Below are positions 24,421 to 34,199 of a stretch of 64,000 nt of DNA, piece by piece (the stretch's first letter is position 1; every line of letters starts with the position of its first letter). Under the pieces are notes generated by a model. The model was not told the DNA's origin. It saw only the letters and a list, made by a program, of their open reading frames with translations, and did no database searches. Made by a program: the position numbers and the translations under genes. Source of the DNA: Vreelandella neptunia (GTDB lineage Bacteria; Pseudomonadota; Gammaproteobacteria; Pseudomonadales; Halomonadaceae); the NCBI RefSeq assembly GCF_022489065.1, contig NZ_JAKVTW010000001.1:186001-250000 (forward strand). The letters are read 5' to 3'.

Positions 24421-25305
24421 TTATGCGTGATGTCGAATCAGCTGCTGCAGCGCGCTAGTGGCGGCAGAAGGGGGATGACGGCGGCTTAAGATAATGCCCA
24501 GTTCACGGCGAATCGTGGGTTCGATCAGCGGGCGGTGTTCGATGCCATCCGTGGCAATTTGGCGAAAACTGAGCGAAGGCAGCACGCTGATCCCCAATCC
24601 TGTCGCCACCATGCGGCCCACCGTGGCGATCTGCCGGGCATCGCACAAGATATCCAACCGCTCGCCGACGCTCTGCATAATGCGATCAATATCCTGGCGT
24701 GAGCTGGAAAGGCGATTGATACCAATAAACGGATACGCCGCGAGCTGGTTCCAGGCCACGGCCGATTGCGACAACAGTGGATGCCCGCAGGGGCAAACGG
24801 CGACGTAGCTATCTTCGAGTACGGGCTCAAAGGTGAGATCGTCAGCGTCGCTGGGCGGCACCGAAAGCCCCAGGTCGGCGCGGCCTTCGCGCACCATTTG
24901 ATTGATCTGCTCGGCCAGCACATCGTGCAGGCTGAGGTTGATCCGTGGGTAAGCCTCATGAAAAAGCTTAATGACCCGGGGAAATAATCCTGCCGCCAAA
25001 GTGGGCAGGGCGGCCACCGTTACCTTTCCGCGCTGTTTGGAAAATTGGTCGTTGAGATCCTCGAAGGCTTCATTCCAATCATTTAATAGCCGCACGGCGA
25101 CGGGCAGAAAAGCTTCGCCTTCCGGCGTTAACGCGAGCTGGCGGGTGGTGCGGGCAAACAGAGCGCCCCCTACGTTCTCCTCGAGTTTACGCAGCGCGAT
25201 GGAGATCGCCGGTTGGGAAAGGTGCACCCGTTCGCTAGCCTCTGCAAGGCTACGGGAATGGGCGACGGCAACAAAAACGCGCAACTGCTGGATGCTTGGA
25301 TTCAT
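24421..25305 (-). CDS. LysR-family transcriptional regulator
   Basis: A 294-aa LTTR with an N-terminal winged helix-turn-helix (LRVFVAVAHSRSLAEASERV, then LSQPAISIALRKLEE) and a C-terminal effector domain. It is divergent from the TAXI-TRAP/AtuA operon with a shared 167-bp spacer, so it probably senses a substrate or intermediate of that pathway and controls both directions. The inducer is unknown. Confidence 0.9.
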   Translation of the reverse strand: MNPSIQQLRVFVAVAHSRSLAEASERVHLSQPAISIALRKLEENVGGALFARTTRQLALTPEGEAFLPVAVRLLNDWNEAFEDLNDQFSKQRGKVTVAALPTLAAGLFPRVIKLFHEAYPRINLSLHDVLAEQINQMVREGRADLGLSVPPSDADDLTFEPVLEDSYVAVCPCGHPLLSQSAVAWNQLAAYPFIGINRLSSSRQDIDRIMQSVGERLDILCDARQIATVGRMVATGLGISVLPSLSFRQIATDGIEHRPLIEPTIRRELGIILSRRHPPSAATSALQQLIRHHA

Positions 25306-25334
25306 TTAGAAAGTAAAACATAAATTAAAAACTA

Positions 25335-25352
25335 TTCAATATACAAAATGAA
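25335..25352. promoter_or_regulatory. candidate LysR operator
   Basis: An 18-bp dyad, TTCA-N10-TGAA, in the AT-rich part of the divergent spacer, containing a T-N11-A type arrangement. Short and unproven. Confidence 0.3.
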
Positions 25353-25472
25353 ACCTGCGCACCATGCTTGGCTTATCGCGACTCATACGTTGCGGTCATC
25401 GCTTTACAACATCGTTTTACAATAACCGTATTTACAACAACAAAGGCTCGTACAGCGAGCTTCGGAGACACA

Positions 25473-26438
25473 ATGAAAACGCTACTTACCGCCATGGTGG
25501 CCAGCGCCGCGGTGCTGGCTGCTACCACTTCCCATGCCGATGAGCGCCTGCTGATTGGTTCAACCTCCAGCTCCTCCAGCCACTACAGCTACTTTGTCGC
25601 AGTTAATCAGATCATTAATAACCAAGTCGAAGGGGTGAGTTCCTCCGTTGCGGAAACCGGCGCCACTGTGGATAACCTGCGCCGTTTAGGCCGCGACCAA
25701 ATCGATATGGGCTTGGTCACCACCAACACGGGGTATCACGCTTACGCGGGTGAAGAAGATTTTGAAGGCCGCCCCGTCGATAACCGCTTGCTATGGGTCT
25801 ACACCGTGGCACCGCAGAATGCCGTGATGCGTCAGGATGCTGAGGTAGAAACCTTCGCTGATCTTGATGGGGTGCGTTTCAATCCGGGTATTACCGGTTC
25901 CGCTACTGAGAAAACCACCGAAGCGGTGATGCGGACACTCGGCATCGAGCCTGACTACGTGCGTGGTTCAACCACCGACATGGTCGACGCCATGAAAGAT
26001 GGTCGGGTGATGGGGTCGGTTAAGTCGGGCGTCGGTGAGCGCCTGGATGGCTCGACGATGGATATCGCTACGTTTACGCCGATTAGCGTGCTGTCGCTAA
26101 ACGACGAAGAGGCCGACACCTTACGCACTGAAATGCCCGACGTCGCCATCGTCGATGTACCCGAAGGCGCGGCTGAGGGGATTCCCGCTTATACCACCTG
26201 GGCGTTTGGTGTCGCCGTGCATGCGCATCCCGACATGGATGAAGAAACCGCTTATCAAATCGTCAAAGCCGTGATGGAAAACCCTGAGCCGCAGGTAAAC
26301 GCCTTTGCCGCAATGAAGGATGCTGATGTGGCGAAGATGACCTTAGAGGTAGGCACAGTCCCGCTCCACGCCGGTGCTGCACGCTACTTTGAAGAGCAGG
26401 GGTATGACATCCCCGACGCCTTACAGCCTGTTCAGTAA
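25473..26438 (+). CDS. TAXI-family TRAP transporter substrate-binding protein
   Basis: A 321-aa periplasmic protein with a Sec signal (MKTLLTAMVASAAVLAATTS, cleaved after HA). It is followed by the TAXI-type beginning LLIGSTSSSSSHY and conserved blocks NLRRLGRDQIDMGLV and NPGITGSATE. GGAG six bases before the ATG at 25473 fixes the start. TAXI proteins pair with fused TRAP permeases such as the next gene. The ligand is unknown; the downstream AtuA-like genes suggest a branched or terpenoid acid. Confidence 0.87.
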   Translation: MKTLLTAMVASAAVLAATTSHADERLLIGSTSSSSSHYSYFVAVNQIINNQVEGVSSSVAETGATVDNLRRLGRDQIDMGLVTTNTGYHAYAGEEDFEGRPVDNRLLWVYTVAPQNAVMRQDAEVETFADLDGVRFNPGITGSATEKTTEAVMRTLGIEPDYVRGSTTDMVDAMKDGRVMGSVKSGVGERLDGSTMDIATFTPISVLSLNDEEADTLRTEMPDVAIVDVPEGAAEGIPAYTTWAFGVAVHAHPDMDEETAYQIVKAVMENPEPQVNAFAAMKDADVAKMTLEVGTVPLHAGAARYFEEQGYDIPDALQPVQ

Positions 26439-26459
26439 GGCACATTGGAGAAGATGATC

Positions 26460-28370
26460 ATGCGCGAGACAGTTACCAAAGGCTTAGCGCTCCTGCTGGG
26501 CGGGCTAATCCTTTATACCTCCGCCACTGGACCGTTCGAGAGCTTGATACAGCGGAGTATCTTTCTCGCGCTGGTCATCCTGCTAGGGCTTGCCGTTTAT
26601 CCGTTAGGTGCCGGCAAGCGCTGGCGGCCGCTGGGCATTGCGATTGATGGGGTGCTGGCAGTGGGAGTGGTATTCGCCTGCGGCTATGTAGCACTTAACC
26701 ACGAACAAATTCTGGTCGAACTCCCCTGGGCAACGCCTCGCGACATGCTGTTGACCGGCGTGCTGCTGGTGGCGATTCTGGAGCTTTCGCGGCGCGCCAT
26801 TGGAGCTATTTTCCCCCTGCTGGTGTTGGTGGGGCTAGCCTACGCATGGCTAGGCGCTGCCATTCCGGGGCCGCTTGGCCACCGAGGGTTCGATCTCTAC
26901 TACATGACCGAAACCATTTACCTTGGCGACCTAGGCGTGTGGGGCATGCTGGTGGGCGTGGCCGGCACTACCATTGCGGCTTTCGTGCTGTTCGGTTGTT
27001 TGCTGCTGCATACCGGGGGCGGCAATACCTTTATGGATCTGGCGCTACGTATTAGCGGCCGCTCACCGGGCGGTGCTGCCAAGGTCGCCACCGTCGCGTC
27101 GGGGCTGTTCGGTATGGTCAGTGGCAGCGCGGTGGCCAATGTGGCTACCACGGGCAACTTTACTATTCCGATGATGAAGCGCTTGAACTACCCACGCCCA
27201 TTCGCGGCAGGGGTCGAAGCTGTGGCTTCTACCGGTGGTCAAATAGCTCCCCCGATCCTAGGTGCTGCCGCATTTATCATGGCGGAAATTCTAGGTGAGA
27301 GTTACCTGCGCATTGCGCTCGCCGCTTTGCTACCGGCCATTCTGTTTTACCTGGGCGTATTCATGACCATTCACTTGGTTGCCAAGCGCCGACAACTCCA
27401 GGTAGTTCCTGAAGATGAGCTGCCTGCTTGGTCAGACGTCATTCGCCCAGAACGCATTATTCCCATATTAGCGGCTCTAGGCGGGCTGTTTTACGGCGTG
27501 CTGAGCGGCCGTTCTATTCAGATGTCGGCGTTCTACGGCATCTTAATGACCGTGCTGACCTTTGTACCCTTTGCGCTAATGGCCAAGATGCTGTTGCGCG
27601 AGATTCTCGGCAAGCTGGTGGCGGGCTTGGTCGATGCTGGCAAAGGCATGGTCATTATCGGCGTGCTGCTGGCCGGCGCGCAGATTCTCGTCGCCATGAT
27701 TGGTATGACGGGTATCGGTGTGACGTTAGCGAGTTTGATCGTCACCGTAGGCGGGGAGTCGCTTTTTCTGGTCGCCTTTATCGTAGGCGGCGTGTGCCTG
27801 ATTTTAGGCATGGGCATTCCTACCACGGCGGCGTATGTACTGGTGGCCTCGGTACTGGCTCCCGCGCTTACTGCCATTGGCGTTGAGCCGCTAATTGCTC
27901 ACCTGTTTGTTTTCTACTTCGCTACTCTCTCGGTTATTACGCCGCCTGTCTGTATTGCGGTATTCGTGGCCTCCGGCATTGCCGATACCAACTGGCTGCC
28001 TGCGGCAGTGGAGTCGGTGCGCTTAGCGGCGGCGATTTATGTGATTCCTTTCCTGCTGCTGATCTACCCGGCCTTGGCGGGGTTTGGGACTGCCTGGGAA
28101 ATCGTTCTGGCCAGCTGCCAAGGCGTCGTGTTTGTGGTGGCCTTTGCCGCGCTGATGTCACGCGTGGCGATGACAGGTAAACGGGCCGTTGACGTTGTGG
28201 TGCTAGTAGCCGTCATCGGCCTTGCGCTGACCCCCGGCTGGCTGACGACCCTCGCGGCGCTGGCGTTAATTGTTGGCCTGTTTGTTCGCCGCCGAACGTT
28301 GCTGGATGACGAGCGGGTATCTGTTCCAGCCAATCCCCACACCCACCAAGCCAAGGAGACCCACCTATGA
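26460..28370 (+). CDS. TRAP transporter fused permease (4TM/12TM)
   Basis: A protein of about 636 aa in which a DctQ-like N-terminal part is fused to a DctM-like domain, the standard partner of TAXI binding proteins. The DctM core shows GSAVANVATTGNFTIPMMK, STGGQIAPPILGAAAFIMAE and LGMGIPTTAAYVL. Starts at TTG 26445, ATG 26454 and ATG 26460 are all in frame; GGAG at 26447-26450 spaces best for 26460. Its stop overlaps the start of the next gene (ATGA). Confidence 0.88.
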   Translation: MRETVTKGLALLLGGLILYTSATGPFESLIQRSIFLALVILLGLAVYPLGAGKRWRPLGIAIDGVLAVGVVFACGYVALNHEQILVELPWATPRDMLLTGVLLVAILELSRRAIGAIFPLLVLVGLAYAWLGAAIPGPLGHRGFDLYYMTETIYLGDLGVWGMLVGVAGTTIAAFVLFGCLLLHTGGGNTFMDLALRISGRSPGGAAKVATVASGLFGMVSGSAVANVATTGNFTIPMMKRLNYPRPFAAGVEAVASTGGQIAPPILGAAAFIMAEILGESYLRIALAALLPAILFYLGVFMTIHLVAKRRQLQVVPEDELPAWSDVIRPERIIPILAALGGLFYGVLSGRSIQMSAFYGILMTVLTFVPFALMAKMLLREILGKLVAGLVDAGKGMVIIGVLLAGAQILVAMIGMTGIGVTLASLIVTVGGESLFLVAFIVGGVCLILGMGIPTTAAYVLVASVLAPALTAIGVEPLIAHLFVFYFATLSVITPPVCIAVFVASGIADTNWLPAAVESVRLAAAIYVIPFLLLIYPALAGFGTAWEIVLASCQGVVFVVAFAALMSRVAMTGKRAVDVVVLVAVIGLALTPGWLTTLAALALIVGLFVRRRTLLDDERVSVPANPHTHQAKETHL

Positions 28371-29773
28371 GCTTTTTATTAGGCAGCGGTGCAGGCTTTT
28401 CGGGTGATCGTACCGATGCGGCCGTGGCGGTGGTGGCGGAATTAATAAAGCGTCAGCAACCCTCCGCCTTAGTGTTTGAAACCTTAGGAGAGCGTACGCT
28501 GGCGGCGGCGCATCGAGCGATGCGCGATGATCCCGAAAGTGGGTTCGAGCCTCTCTTAGATGAACTGCTGGCCCCGGTACTTCGTGACTGCCTGGATCAC
28601 AATATCAAAATTATAGGCAACTTCGGTGCGGCGAACCCCAGTGGCGCGTGTCAGGTAGTAGCGGATTTAGCTAGGCAACTTGGGCGCGATGATATTCGTA
28701 TTGCCCAGGTGCACGGCGACGATATTCGTCAGCAGCTGCATAGCTTGGATTTAGAGCGCTGGGAGGCCGAACGGCTGGAGATGCCGGGTGATGAGGCCCT
28801 GATTTCAGCCAACGTCTACCTGGGCGCAAAAGCATTGGCCGAAGCGCTGGCGATGCAAGCCGATGTCGTGGTCACCGGTCGCGTTGCCGACCCGGCGCTA
28901 TTTTTAGCGCCGCTGATGCACCACTTCAATTGGCGTTGGGACGATTGGGATCGCCTAGCCTGCGGCATGATGGCAGGGCATTTAGCTGAGTGTGGTGCCC
29001 AGGTGAGCGGCGGCTATTTTGCAGACCCTGGCTTTAAAGACGTGCCGGGGCTCGCGACCGTAGGCTATCCGATTATCGAAGTTGAGCAGGATGGCAGCTT
29101 AATCATCACCAAACCGGCCAATACCGGTGGCTGTGTTACTGAGCAAACGGTGAAAGAGCAGCTGCTTTACGAGGTTCACGACCCGGCTAATTACCTGACC
29201 CCGGATGTCACGGTAGATCTCTCCCATGCTGAAGTGCGCCAGCTTTCGCCTAACCGCGTAGCGGTTACGGGAATTCGCGGCAAGCCAGCGCCTGAGCGGC
29301 TAAAAACCACGGTGTGCTACGAAGGGGGGTGGCAGGGTGAGGCTGAAATCTCCTACGCAGGCCCCAATGCGTTGGCAAGGGCGCAGCTTGCAGCACAGGT
29401 GCTGCGTGAACGGCTAGTGTTTCGTGCTCCCGCTGAGCTGCGTACCCGCTTGGATATCATTGGCCTCGCCAGCGTATTTGATAGCGACAGTGGTGAGCTT
29501 CAGCGCAGCACGTCACCTTCTACTAGTGGCGATTACCGGCTTCGCCTAGCGGCAGAACATAGTGAGCGGCGCTGGGTAGCGCGCGCGACCCAGGAGCTAT
29601 TGGCGCTTTACTGTGCGGGGCCTGCTGGCGGCGGCGGTGTACGCCGCCAGTTCCAGCGGCGGGTATTTACCGCCTCGTATTTGGTGAAACGTAGCGATAT
29701 TCATGCCCACGCCAGCCTGTTTGAAACAAATCTAAACGGCGTTAGTAGGAGCGACCGCTATGTTGCAAACTGA
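28367..29773 (+). CDS. AtuA family protein (DUF1446)
   Basis: A 468-aa protein of the AtuA/DUF1446 family. Features seen are the N-terminal GSGAGFSGDRTDAA, IIGNFGAANPSGA, VVTGRVADPALFLAP and ITKPANTGGCVTEQTV. AtuA is needed for acyclic terpene (citronellol/geraniol) use in Pseudomonas, but its reaction is not established. It is translationally coupled to the TRAP permease (ATGA) and overlaps the next gene by 14 bp. This points to a transporter-linked catabolic operon rather than a full atu cluster, because acyl-CoA genes are absent here. Confidence 0.8.
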   Translation: MSFLLGSGAGFSGDRTDAAVAVVAELIKRQQPSALVFETLGERTLAAAHRAMRDDPESGFEPLLDELLAPVLRDCLDHNIKIIGNFGAANPSGACQVVADLARQLGRDDIRIAQVHGDDIRQQLHSLDLERWEAERLEMPGDEALISANVYLGAKALAEALAMQADVVVTGRVADPALFLAPLMHHFNWRWDDWDRLACGMMAGHLAECGAQVSGGYFADPGFKDVPGLATVGYPIIEVEQDGSLIITKPANTGGCVTEQTVKEQLLYEVHDPANYLTPDVTVDLSHAEVRQLSPNRVAVTGIRGKPAPERLKTTVCYEGGWQGEAEISYAGPNALARAQLAAQVLRERLVFRAPAELRTRLDIIGLASVFDSDSGELQRSTSPSTSGDYRLRLAAEHSERRWVARATQELLALYCAGPAGGGGVRRQFQRRVFTASYLVKRSDIHAHASLFETNLNGVSRSDRYVAN

Positions 29774-30113
29774 ACACAACCCGCGCACCAAACGTACTCA
29801 TACCGCAGTGACACTTCACCAGATAGCGCATGCCCGTGCAGGGGATAAAGGCGAACGCCTTAATGTGGCGCTGTTTGCCTATGATTCGGATCACTATGCC
29901 ACCTTACTGGAACAAGTGACCGAAGAGCGGGTGCTGGCGCTGTTTGCCCATCGCGGTGCCAGCCGGGTGCGGCGTTACCCCTTGCCCAACTTGGCGGGCA
30001 TGAATTTCGTGATTGATGACGTACTCCAGGGGGGCGTTAACGGTGCGCTCAATTTAGATGGCCATGGCAAAACGCTGTCATTTCTGTTGTTAAGTTTGGA
30101 GGTAAATATCTAG
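29760..30113 (+). CDS. AtuA-associated small protein
   Basis: A 117-aa protein (VTLHQIAHARAGDKGERLNVALFAYD, then a C-terminal LDGHGKTLSFLLLSLEV). In many genomes this small domain is the C-terminal part of, or the partner to, AtuA-family proteins. Here it is a separate gene overlapping the AtuA gene by 14 bp, probably forming a complex with it. The function is unknown. Confidence 0.75.
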   Translation: MLQTEHNPRTKRTHTAVTLHQIAHARAGDKGERLNVALFAYDSDHYATLLEQVTEERVLALFAHRGASRVRRYPLPNLAGMNFVIDDVLQGGVNGALNLDGHGKTLSFLLLSLEVNI

Positions 30114-30275
30114 CCAGACCTTTAGCCACGCCTCTCGACTTAGGTGGTCATGACGCGCTGCTCGAAACCCCTTACTATGACGGCACTGTACGCACGCTAA
30201 TCAATATAACGATAGCTACTTTGTTTAAATAGCGCCGCCTTTCGCAAGCCGCTAAGCGCTGGTAAGGAGCACCTG

Positions 30276-31499
30276 ATGACCGCAGCAACGCTAGGTTCCC
30301 AACGCTTTCGAGTGCTTCTGGCGGGTGTGTTTAGCCAGATATTGTGCGTTGGGGTGGCGCGTTTTGCCTATACGCCGTTGCTACCGGTGATGCAGCAGCA
30401 GACCTGGATGGGCGATGCGGATGGCGGTTGGCTGGCGGCGCTCAACTACGCGGGCTATATGTTGGGCGCGGTGCTGGCCGCCACTATCCGCAGCCTCTAC
30501 ATCAAAGACTTTCTGTTTCGCTGTGGATTAGTCCTGGCGGTGCTTACTACCGCGGGGATGGCGCTCTCCGAGCACTTCTGGGTGTGGGCGGGCATGCGTT
30601 TTCTGGCGGGCCTTTCCAGCAGTGCTTCAATGCTATTGGCGTCAGGGCTGATTCTTCACTGGTTATTTCAGCACCGGCAGCGCGGTGAACTGGGCATCCA
30701 CTTTGCTGGTTTGGGCATTGGCATGGTGGTGGTTTCTGTTTCGGTCGAAATGATGCTGAAGCTGTCGTTTAGCTGGCAAACCCAGTGGTGGGGCTTTAGC
30801 TTGCTGGGTGCTGCGCTGCTCGTTCCCGCTTGGCGGTGGTTGCCACGTCCGGAAAAGACCTTGATAGGTGCTCATACGGCGAACAGCCAACCTGCGATGC
30901 CACCCACACGTACCTTTATGCGCTGGATGCTCGCTGCCTACTTTTGCGCCGGTTACGGCTACGTGATCAGCGCTACCTTTCTAGTCGCTATTGTTGAGCG
31001 TGAACCGTTACTGGCGGGCATGGGCAATTGGACGTTCGCTCTGGCGGGCCTCGCCGCGGCCCCAGCAGTCATGCTATGGGATCTGGTTGCACGCCGTGTC
31101 GGCTATCTGGGGGCGCTGATTATTGCCATGGCGATTCAGGTAGTGGGTATTGTGCTGCCTGCCATTACCGCTAATGCAGCAATTGTACTGCTCAGCGCCG
31201 TGCTCTATGGCGGCACCTTTCTTGGCTGTGTCAGCCTGGTGCTGACCATGGCGGGTAGGCTTTATCCTTCAAGCCCCGCGCGATTAATGGGGCAGATGAC
31301 GCTTGCTTATGGCGCCGCCCAGATATGTGCCCCGGCATTAACCGGCATGCTGGCGGAAGCTTCTGGCCACTACGGCGTTGGGCTGTGGCTAGCAGGTGGC
31401 TTCGTCACGCTTGGCGCTGTGCTGCTGGCCTGTTTGCGCAAGGTGGATCAAACCGCCCAGCGGTTGGATGCTGCCGCTAAAGCCTCGGTATATGCGTAA
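30276..31499 (+). CDS. YbfB/YjiJ family MFS transporter
   Basis: A 407-aa, 12-helix major facilitator of the YbfB/YjiJ type. The N-terminus GVFSQILCVGVARFAYTPLLP is the family signature. AAGGAG before the ATG supports the start. It may be the last gene of the preceding catabolic operon, although the 160-bp gap makes an own promoter likely. The substrate is unknown. Confidence 0.85.
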   Translation: MTAATLGSQRFRVLLAGVFSQILCVGVARFAYTPLLPVMQQQTWMGDADGGWLAALNYAGYMLGAVLAATIRSLYIKDFLFRCGLVLAVLTTAGMALSEHFWVWAGMRFLAGLSSSASMLLASGLILHWLFQHRQRGELGIHFAGLGIGMVVVSVSVEMMLKLSFSWQTQWWGFSLLGAALLVPAWRWLPRPEKTLIGAHTANSQPAMPPTRTFMRWMLAAYFCAGYGYVISATFLVAIVEREPLLAGMGNWTFALAGLAAAPAVMLWDLVARRVGYLGALIIAMAIQVVGIVLPAITANAAIVLLSAVLYGGTFLGCVSLVLTMAGRLYPSSPARLMGQMTLAYGAAQICAPALTGMLAEASGHYGVGLWLAGGFVTLGAVLLACLRKVDQTAQRLDAAAKASVYA

Positions 31500-31578
31500 A
31501 CGTCAACAGGCCCTTGTGGGCATGGCCCGTGAAATCCTTTAGGATGAGCGCCTTTTTTCTGACAGGATAAATGGGCAA

Positions 31579-33042
31579 ATGACCTCTTCTGGGCAACCTC
31601 GCACTCAGTGGCTAGGCCGCTGGGGGTTTATGTTGGCGGCCACCGGTTCGGCGGTGGGGCTAGGCAACATCTGGAAATTCCCCTATATCACCGGTGAGTT
31701 TGGTGGTGGTGCCTTTGTGCTTGTGTACCTGGCCTGTATTTTTGCCGTGGGTGTGCCGGTCATGATGACCGAGATCGCCTTTGGACGGCGCGGCCGTGGC
31801 AGTCCTATCGATGCCATTCGCCGCGTGGTCAATGAATCAGGCCGCTCGTCCGCGTGGTCGCTGATTGGCTGGATGGCCATGCTCTGTGGCTTTATGGTGC
31901 TGTCATTTTACGTCGTTGTGGCGGGCTGGTCGTTCTCGTATCTATGGAAGATGCTGACCGGTGGCTTAGTAGGCAGCAGCGTCGATGAGATGGCCGCCGT
32001 GTTTGGCGCCAACAACGCCAACCCGCTGAATCTCGGTGCCTGGAGTACCTTAGTCACGCTGCTGACCATGTTGATTGTGGGTAAGGGCGTACAGAAGGGG
32101 ATCGAGAAGAGCGTAAGTTGGATGATGCCAGGACTGGTCATCATGCTGGTGATCCTGATTGGCTTTGGCATGTTTTCTGGCGGCTTTGGCGCGGCGGTGA
32201 ACTTCCTGTTTTCGTTCAACGCGGGCAGCCTCTCTAGCGAAGGCATGCTGGCAGCACTGGGTCACGCCTTCTTTACCCTCTCGTTGGCCTCCGGGGCGAT
32301 CCTTACCTACGGCAGCTATTTACCTAAAGATGCTTCCATTGGCCGGACCACTGTCAGTGTGGCCGTGGCGGATACGGTCGTCGCGCTGATGGCGGGGCTA
32401 GCGATCTTCCCGGTCATTTTCGCCAACGGCATGAACCCCGGTGAAGGCCCTGGGCTGATTTTTATGAGCCTGCCGCTGGCGTTCCAGGCGATGCCTCTTG
32501 GCACGCTGTTTGGCACTCTCTTCTTTTTGATGCTCTCCATGGCCGCATTGACCTCTGCTATTTCCATGGTAGAGGCCACGGTCTCCTGGCTGTGCGATAA
32601 CAAAGGCATTTCGCGCCCGGCCGCCGCTTGGAGCACGGGTATTGTGCTGTGGACTGTCAGCACCCTGGCGATGCTATCGTTTAACCTGGGCTCGGACTGG
32701 ACCCTGGCAGGCAAGACCTTTTTCGATTGGCTGGATTACCTGACCTCGCGCTGGATGATGCCGCTGGGCGGGCTGGGCATGGTGCTGCTCGCAGGCTTTA
32801 TATTGAAGAGCGACTCTTTCCGTGAGGAGCTCGGGCTGGCGCCGCTGCCTTATGTGCTGTGGCTGACCATGGTGCGCTACGTTAGCCCGCTCGGCATTCT
32901 GGTCATCTTTGTCGATGCCTTGGGCATATATCAGGTCTCGTTTGCCGTGCACTGGCCGTGGCTGCTAGCGATTCTGGTAGTCATGGCAGCGCTTGGGGAA
33001 ACCCTAAGCCCGCGGCTACGACATGCGTTAAGGACGGCGTAA
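31579..33042 (+). CDS. sodium-dependent neurotransmitter-symporter (NSS) family transporter
   Basis: A 487-aa membrane protein with the NSS beginning WGFMLAATGSAVGLGNIWKFPY. The unwound TM1 forms the Na+ and amino acid site, with later segments around SLASGAILTYGSYL and SMAALTSAISMVEA. Bacterial members take up amino acids with Na+ (LeuT/MhsT), fitting a halophile. It converges with the next gene with only 4 bp between stops. Confidence 0.9.
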   Translation: MTSSGQPRTQWLGRWGFMLAATGSAVGLGNIWKFPYITGEFGGGAFVLVYLACIFAVGVPVMMTEIAFGRRGRGSPIDAIRRVVNESGRSSAWSLIGWMAMLCGFMVLSFYVVVAGWSFSYLWKMLTGGLVGSSVDEMAAVFGANNANPLNLGAWSTLVTLLTMLIVGKGVQKGIEKSVSWMMPGLVIMLVILIGFGMFSGGFGAAVNFLFSFNAGSLSSEGMLAALGHAFFTLSLASGAILTYGSYLPKDASIGRTTVSVAVADTVVALMAGLAIFPVIFANGMNPGEGPGLIFMSLPLAFQAMPLGTLFGTLFFLMLSMAALTSAISMVEATVSWLCDNKGISRPAAAWSTGIVLWTVSTLAMLSFNLGSDWTLAGKTFFDWLDYLTSRWMMPLGGLGMVLLAGFILKSDSFREELGLAPLPYVLWLTMVRYVSPLGILVIFVDALGIYQVSFAVHWPWLLAILVVMAALGETLSPRLRHALRTA

Positions 33043-33046
33043 TCCT

Positions 33047-34156
33047 CTACGGCATCTGTCCCGATAGTAAACGCCGCTGCTGTGCTTTTATATCCTCACT
33101 GCGCAGCGGCGTTTGGCAGGTGGCAAACACCTCCTTTAGAAACCGCTTCCGCGAGCCACGGTAGCTGCCGCTGAGCAGTGCCGCCTGGGTGAGGGCACTG
33201 AGCAGTGTCTTACGCGATGGGACACTAAGCTGCGCATACCCCTGTTGGGCGGCTGGCCAATCAATCTCAATCGCTGGGGGTTTATCGGGCAGGCTATCCA
33301 GCAGGCGCGCTAAGAGCAGCACTAAATTGGGGTGCGGGTACTGGTTGCGCATAATCAGCTCGCCAACGCCCTGGGCCACGAGTTGGCGGGTATGCTCGTC
33401 ACTCTCATTCAGTGTTTCCATTAACTGCTTAACCAGCGCAGGGCCCCGCGCCTGTAAGTAGGCTTGTTGAATAATGCGCGCGGCAATCCAGGCGTTCCAA
33501 ATTGCGTATAACGGCCCGGTTAGCACGGGAAGAAAACCGCGCAGGGTAAGGCGGCCCAATAATCGGCGCAGCAATAAGCGTAGAATAAAACTGCTTAAGC
33601 TAATTTTTAAGCGGTAAAACAGTGCCCTGACAGGTATTTTCCAGCCATGCAGATAGGCGTGAGGATCAACACCATAAATAAGACTGCCAGGGCTGGGGTA
33701 CTCCAACGCTACCCGTGAAACGCCGTGCACAGTGAGTTGGATGTCGGGTTCAAACGGCTCTGTTTGACCGTATCGCAGGCCTGCTAAGCGGGTGATGTTC
33801 GCCACGCCGCGCAGCGCATTCCAGTATAAAAAGCCAATTTCCAGCGCGGTAACGGTACCTGCGAAGGCAAGGTAGGCCGCCCAGTAGGGAAGCTGTTCCC
33901 GCAGGCTCATCGCTTCCCAGTTGCCAGTGGCAAACTCGCGCATAAACCACTCAGAGCCGCCAATCAGCGTGCCGGAAATCATACCCGCGAGCGCCGCCCA
34001 GGCGATGATCCAGCGGCGTGCATGTTTCAGTGCATACGGGTCAGGTGAGTTAAGTGCCGGGTGACGGCGAAAGTAGCCCTGTATATAGCGGTTTGCCCAA
34101 CGTTGCGCTAGGCCAGGCGCTGGAGCGTACTCTTTATCTGGACGAGTGAGAGACAT
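33047..34156 (-). CDS. uncharacterised membrane protein
   Basis: A 369-aa protein not recognised with confidence. Two hydrophobic helices lie near residues 47-67 and 90-112 (WIIAWAALAGMISGTLIGG). An Arg/Leu-rich middle (LLLRRLLGRLTLRGFLPVLT) precedes another membrane stretch, and then a soluble C-terminal region of about 140 residues. The N-terminal soluble part is basic. It may be related to the LBF_2804-type membrane proteins. No context clue; the neighbouring genes are unrelated. Confidence 0.6.
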   Translation of the reverse strand: MSLTRPDKEYAPAPGLAQRWANRYIQGYFRRHPALNSPDPYALKHARRWIIAWAALAGMISGTLIGGSEWFMREFATGNWEAMSLREQLPYWAAYLAFAGTVTALEIGFLYWNALRGVANITRLAGLRYGQTEPFEPDIQLTVHGVSRVALEYPSPGSLIYGVDPHAYLHGWKIPVRALFYRLKISLSSFILRLLLRRLLGRLTLRGFLPVLTGPLYAIWNAWIAARIIQQAYLQARGPALVKQLMETLNESDEHTRQLVAQGVGELIMRNQYPHPNLVLLLARLLDSLPDKPPAIEIDWPAAQQGYAQLSVPSRKTLLSALTQAALLSGSYRGSRKRFLKEVFATCQTPLRSEDIKAQQRRLLSGQMP

Positions 34157-34199
34157 AGGGGCAAGCGTTTCCTGCGCAGTTGAAGCCTCAGGGTAACGG

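Noticed and set aside
30114..30240. Open stretch after the AtuA-associated gene that reads like protein (LGGHDALLETPYYDG)
   Set aside because: No start codon and no family recognised; could be a remnant, but too short to support.
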